From the NCBI GenBank assembly GCA_032871835.1, contig CM065297.1:36829098-36893097 (forward strand): a DNA stretch of 64,000 bases, read 5' to 3'. Under the pieces are notes generated by a model. That model made no database searches. It saw only the letters and a list, made by a program, of their open reading frames with translations, and had not been told where the DNA came from. The translations under genes were made by a program, and so were the position numbers. Below are positions 59,622 through 64,000 of this stretch, piece by piece; the first letter of the stretch is position 1; each line of letters begins with the position of its first letter. This DNA is from Dipteronia dyeriana (Eukaryota; Streptophyta; Magnoliopsida; Sapindales; Sapindaceae).

Positions 59622-60986
59622 ACGTGCAGCTAACATGATTCAAAACAAACAACCTAGGCACTAATCATGCACAATCAATGCCCCACAAAACAAAATGACT
59701 AAAAAATAGGCTCCTCATAAAAATGCAATCAAGATACAATATGACAATTATGTTCAAAGTAACCACGTCAAGCATTAACTTTTTACAAAATTGATGGTAT
59801 GGGGACGAAACAACCCCCAAACCAATTTCTTATTGTATGCTCAAAACCTGTACAAGTATATGTATATGTACCACCCCAAAACTAGATGGGGGATTATATG
59901 TTCAATATGCACCTATACACTCATATATGTATTGATAAGAGACTTCGGCTATTCATATAAAAAATGAAATAAACAGTCAATGCAAAACTTGGAAACCCAC
60001 GTACTTTTCCCAGAAATTGTTCAATATGCATGTTCACATTCACATCCACATAAATATTCACACGAGCCTTCGGCACAACATCCCATCAAAATCGATAAAT
60101 CAATAAATTCCTCATTCAATTACGAAAAATGTATTCAATATGCAGAAATATATTATCCACATATCAAAATATAAATCAATCAAATCAAATCCAAGTTATC
60201 ATCATCTAAATGTTCTTCCACACACGCATCTTATTATTATTCAGTGAAAGCAAGTAAAAACCGAAAGACAAAAACATAATTTCAGAATGTAAAAGTGATT
60301 TTAAGAAAGTAAAACTGAAGGGATGCCTCCTTGCAAGATTCTCCTATTAAGGCAAGGTTCTTGCTCTTTTTATGTGCACTCTCGGTCTCTTGTCCTTTTT
60401 GGATGCACAGGTTGTTGTAGTTTCCTACCAAGAGACAAAGAGCCTTGCATTGATACACAAGCTGTAAAAATTTGCTTCCTCTATAATCTTTAGACTATCT
60501 ATCACACTAGAACCAATATCAGAAAGTTCTGGCAAACTCGATTATTCTCACTACTTTCTGTTGCCAAACGAAGGCTGGAAATACCACTTCTAATTGAAAT
60601 GAAACAAACTAAACAAATAAAACATAAGGATGCAACAAGTTATTCAATTTAATGCATCTAGGGTGAGGCTAGATTAACTTAGGGTGATTTAACTATGTTG
60701 GGGAATTCACTCTTTTTAGACATCAATTTAAATGTAGAGAATTTCCCCATCTTTTCTTTTCCCATTTTTCTCATTTGGTTCACTAGGTCCTTCCGCACCC
60801 AAATTTTCTTTATCCTAGGTGGACTCTCCCTATATATAGACTTTTCAACCAATATCTTCCCAACATTCCTCTAATTTTCTCTATGTTTAAAATTTCCTTG
60901 CATGCTTTATCTTGCATAGTCATGGCCTAGAAGTCTGATGTGACCTATCATAAGGCAATGGTGACAGATTGTTGGAAGGTTAGGAA
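59622..60986. other. Unassigned non-coding sequence
   Basis: Starts at the A4 LTR end. No frame with recognisable domains. A plus-strand CTATATATAGAC near 60830-60841 resembles a plant TATA box but no gene follows on that strand. Could be internal sequence of an older element or host intergenic DNA; I cannot tell which. Confidence 0.5.
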
Positions 60987-61265
60987 TTATACCTTTTTGG
61001 TGGGTCTTTTTTGAGGTGGGAATGGAGGATGCTTCCCTTTCTTTTTTGCCTTCCTACTCTTTGCTTTGCTAGGATTTGGCTTGTTGATCTGAACACTTGG
61101 ATTTCCTTTACCCATGACAATCCTTTCTTCTTTTGGAATTCGAACCACATCCTTCTTTGCTTCAATTTCTTGCTTGGCTTTCGAAAGCTCTACAAGGTGG
61201 TCATGTTTTTTCTTCTTTATCATCTCCAAGGTCTTGTCTCTTATTTCAATTTCGGCTTGCATTAG
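60987..61265 (-). pseudogene. Coiled-coil reading frame G, 3' part
   Basis: Continues a minus-strand frame whose 5' part is at 63796-64000. It reads a charged helical segment (MQAEIEIRDKTLEMIKKKKH, VELSKAKQEIEAKKDV), then a basic Pro-rich tail ending RPTKKV with a stop at 60987. No zinc knuckle, transmembrane segment or catalytic motif. I do not recognise the protein; a coiled-coil part of a retroelement gag or env-like frame, or a host protein fragment, are all possible. Confidence 0.6.
61261..61265. repeat. Target site duplication ATTAG of the B solo LTR (left copy)
   Basis: ATTAG at 61261-61265 and 63796-63800. Removing the LTR and one copy leaves the G reading frame continuous. Confidence 0.9.
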
Positions 61266-61694
61266 TGAATAGGTTAGACACCTCTCTCCGATTTGTTGAA
61301 ACAAACAAAGGTTTGTCCCTATAAATTGCTTGTATCACAATATATATATATATATATATATCAATCAAAGACAATTAATCAATATATAAAACATATAAAG
61401 TGTGATACAAACAAACATTCATAAACACATACACAATCGATATTGTAATAAGGAAGTCAATTGCATAAAATGTTATTTTCTCAATATTTCAATTACATAT
61501 ACAAACACATAGGAGATAGAGTTAGAGAAAATAGACACAAGCTTTTTACATGGTAAACCTCCGAAGAGGAAACATTTACAGGTTGATTCAACAATCACCG
61601 ACAAACATAATCCTCTAGTAGATAAGACAAGTACAATATCTCAAGTGATCCCTTCACCTAGAAACTACCCTCCTACCCTACTCAATGAATATGT

Positions 61695-61970
61695 CACCAC
61701 CTTGCTCAACATTCCAAGGCTTCACACCTCTTGTTAAGACTTCCTTGCTCAACATTTTGAGGCTTCACACCTCTTGTCAAGACTTTCTTGCTTAGCTATC
61801 CAAGGCTTCACACCTCTAGCTAAGACTTCTTTCTCAACTATCCAAGGTTTCACACCTCTAATCGAGACTTCCTTGCTCAAATCAAAGAATCACTCTAAGA
61901 AATGAGACTTCCACTTGCTCAACAAATCAAGGCCTCACACCTATTGTCAAGACTTCCTCTTCACAAGGCA
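61695..61970. repeat. LTR minisatellite, about 43-bp unit
   Basis: Five to six units of CAAGGCTTCACACCTCTTG plus AAGACTTCCTTGCTCAACA, more regular than in the other B LTRs. Confidence 0.85.
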
Positions 61971-62572
61971 TCTAAGTGGTCATGAATGTAAAACACAAAC
62001 AAGCACTCAACATAGAAGATAATGATCAACAAATTCTGTGGAAATACTAGACATATGAATGAATGCACATAATCAAATGATGTCTAGTCAATCATGCATA
62101 ATAATACATTTAAATCATGTAAAGGATGTTCAACTTTAATTACGACCTAAATACATGCATAGATCTAAAACTTGTAAAGCAAGATATGATCATTTAAGAA
62201 CATAGAACAAGTTTCATTCACATATACACAAACACACTAAAATCATGTGACAAAGTCATTTACATTAAAGCAGAAGTTCTAGAGCATATTATATATTCAT
62301 AGATTCAACAAAGTACAAGAATAGCTCAGAAGAACATGAACACATGTATTATAGAGAGAAATCGGCCAAGAGAGCTTAATACATGTGAGGAACTATTTTT
62401 CACAAAATCAATCAAGCAATGATCATCAGATAGTCCTAGATTCAAAGCTAGCACAATACAATCCCAAACATGTGAGAACATAGGTAAAATCAAAACCTAA
62501 CTCAACATGTGAGATTTCAATTGAAACTTAATATAGCTTTAATGGAGTTTAAAACTCAAATCAAAACAATCA

Positions 62573-62573
<1 letters not shown>

Positions 62574-62634
<61 letters not shown>
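62574..62634. repeat. (AC)n(AT)n microsatellite
   Basis: About 21 AC units followed by about 9 AT units inside the B solo LTR. Confidence 0.95.
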
Positions 62635-63795
62635 TAAAGAAGACAACCAAAGGCAATTGGTAAAGTTTTAAAAGAAAAACTTTAGGAGAAAAACAATACC
62701 TAGTAAACTTGATGCAGTCCAGTTTTTTAGAGGATAGACTCCAAAAACAGAAGTAAAATGAATTGAAACCTTAAAAGATAGAGGACGTGTAGATAAACAC
62801 TCTCAACTTTGAATCACTCAAATCAGAGTTCAAACGAAGAAGTTAGAGTGTTCGGAAGGGGGGGAATTTTTGAGAGAAAATTTCTACACTCAAAGTTTGA
62901 ATCTCTTTTTCAAAATGAAATGTGAGAGGGAATGGATATATAAAGGAGAGGCAAAAGAAAAACAAGTGAAATGTCTAAAGAGAAAAGAAAGCACCAAGCA
63001 CACTTGCTGTCTGAGATGGCACATGGGCATCTCGGGGCAGCAAGCATTCTTGCCTTAGATGGCCACATGCCATCTTGGGAAAGAGTTCTTGGTTGCATTT
63101 ATTTTCCTTATGCACTCCCTTAGAGTTCTTCTACTGTTCTCTAACCTCTGAACTTAGAATTCAAATCTGTTTACGGATTACAAACTATAACTCTCTCACG
63201 AACATGAAAATATAATATACTCAGCCTAGAAAAAAAGAATTTGACTCGATATACAAATATGAAGACAATGTATGCAATATGACTGGAAAGTTTCATATCT
63301 TTTGACTTAGAACTTGAAATCAATAGTATGAGTAAACGAAATGACTGGAACTCAATAAAGAAGGATTTAAGACTAAAATCAAGTTCAATATCCATTTTTT
63401 ACAAACAAATACACATAAAAACACATTTCACACAAGAATACAAATTACATAGAAATAGTCTTCAATCATGCATTTTCCAAAACATGTTACTTTCATACCA
63501 ATGCATGAGCATTCAACTTCAAGTGTGTGAATATGTTATAAATGGGGCACAACGATGCAGGGACACATATGTATAAATTGTGTGTGTGCGCTTAAGCCTT
63601 GAAAGAGAAAAGAAAGGTTTAAATATACCTTTGTAGAACCATGAAGCATTCCCTCTCTTTGAAGACTTGAACTTGCTTTGACTAGTTGTTATTTCTTCTT
63701 TGAAGCTTGAATCATAAAGAAATAAACAACTAAATCATTACAAGCAAACATCATTTTGATATGAAATTAATGCCAACACACTCTAAAACCTGACA

Positions 63796-64000
63796 ATTAG
63801 CCCCATCCTTTTGAAAAAGTCCTCATTGATCTCTTCTAGCTCTTTCAAGGGTGAACTATTTTTGGCTTCAAGGCTCTTCATTTGCATTTCTACCTCCTTG
63901 TTCTTTTTATAAATGTATTCTATCTTCTTCTAGAGGGTACCATTCTCCATCTTAGCCAATTCAATCTCAAAGGTGAGCTTCTTGCTTCCTTGTTCAAGCT
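63796..64000 (-). pseudogene. Coiled-coil reading frame G, 5' part (runs off the window)
   Basis: The minus-strand frame from 63998 reads LEQGSKKLTFEIELAKMENG, one in-frame TAG at 63930-63932, then KKNKEVEMQMKSLEAKN and KELEEINEDFFKRMG. It is charged and helical with no zinc or catalytic motif. It enters the solo LTR at 63795 and resumes in the same frame at 61260. The start lies right of the window. Identity unknown. Confidence 0.6.

Larger units (their letters stand above)
61266..63795 (-). mobile_element. Family B solo LTR
   Basis: 2,530 bp, element-sense TGTCAGGTTTTAG (63795) to CCTATTCA (61266), with flanking ATTAG duplication. It contains the minisatellite (about 61695-61970), an (AC)n(AT)n tract (62574-62634), the hairpin region (63012-63080) and a minus-strand TATA-like TTTATATATCC near 62935-62945. 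It lacks the ~60-bp G-run segment that lies between the equivalent point and the primer site in the copy at 3464. Confidence 0.9.

Noticed and set aside
60825..60850. Host promoter with TATA box
   Set aside because: CTATATATAGAC is good by sequence, but no plus-strand gene follows before the minus-strand frame at 60987-61265.

Overview
The window is from a nuclear plant genome, most likely a flowering plant. It is AT-rich, has no bacterial-type operons, and consists almost entirely of decayed LTR retrotransposons of plant type, with tRNA-iMet-type primer sites in several of them. I found no rRNA, tRNA, CRISPR array or convincing intact host gene. The species cannot be told from the sequence.

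Three Ty1/copia-type families dominate. Family A (LTR about 2.2-2.4 kb, starting TGTTGGGATTATGC and ending CCCTACA; Tork/Angela-like gag-pol) is present as ten LTR or LTR-fragment copies and five internal regions (A1-A5). Family B (LTR about 2.5-2.6 kb, gag with a long coiled-coil tail) and family C (LTR about 1.5 kb) have related gag proteins and look SIRE/Maximus-like. Ty3/gypsy remnants (Athila-like integrase, a Tat-like gag with its LTR, and another LTR) and a second copia fragment lie between 26.1 and 33.1 kb.

Layout: 1-1930 minus-strand A LTR inserted into a B gag (1931-3380); 3464-8164 a B LTR plus a 2.06-kb tandem partial copy of it; 8165-9931 A1 fragment (minus); 9932-26151 element A2 (plus), split inside its reverse transcriptase by element C (14814-22647, minus, target duplication AGATC); 26152-33101 gypsy/copia graveyard; 33102-40770 element A3 (plus, 5' truncated); 40771-59621 element A4 (plus, 5' truncated), split inside its integrase by element A5 (43890-52374, minus, target duplication ATTTG), with a solo LTR (55490-57706) nested in its 3' LTR; 59622-60986 unassigned sequence; 60987-64000 a coiled-coil reading frame interrupted by a B solo LTR (61266-63795, target duplication ATTAG).

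No gag-pol frame here is intact; every internal region carries stops, frameshifts or deletions. The most informative observation is that A2, A3 and A4 share one in-frame deletion with the same breakpoints and the same 4-nt filler. It removes the protease active site and half of the zinc knuckle, while A1 and A5 keep this region. This suggests a non-autonomous subfamily that was multiplied using proteins from other copies. Element C likewise keeps LTRs, primer site and polypurine tract but has lost the integrase/reverse transcriptase core.
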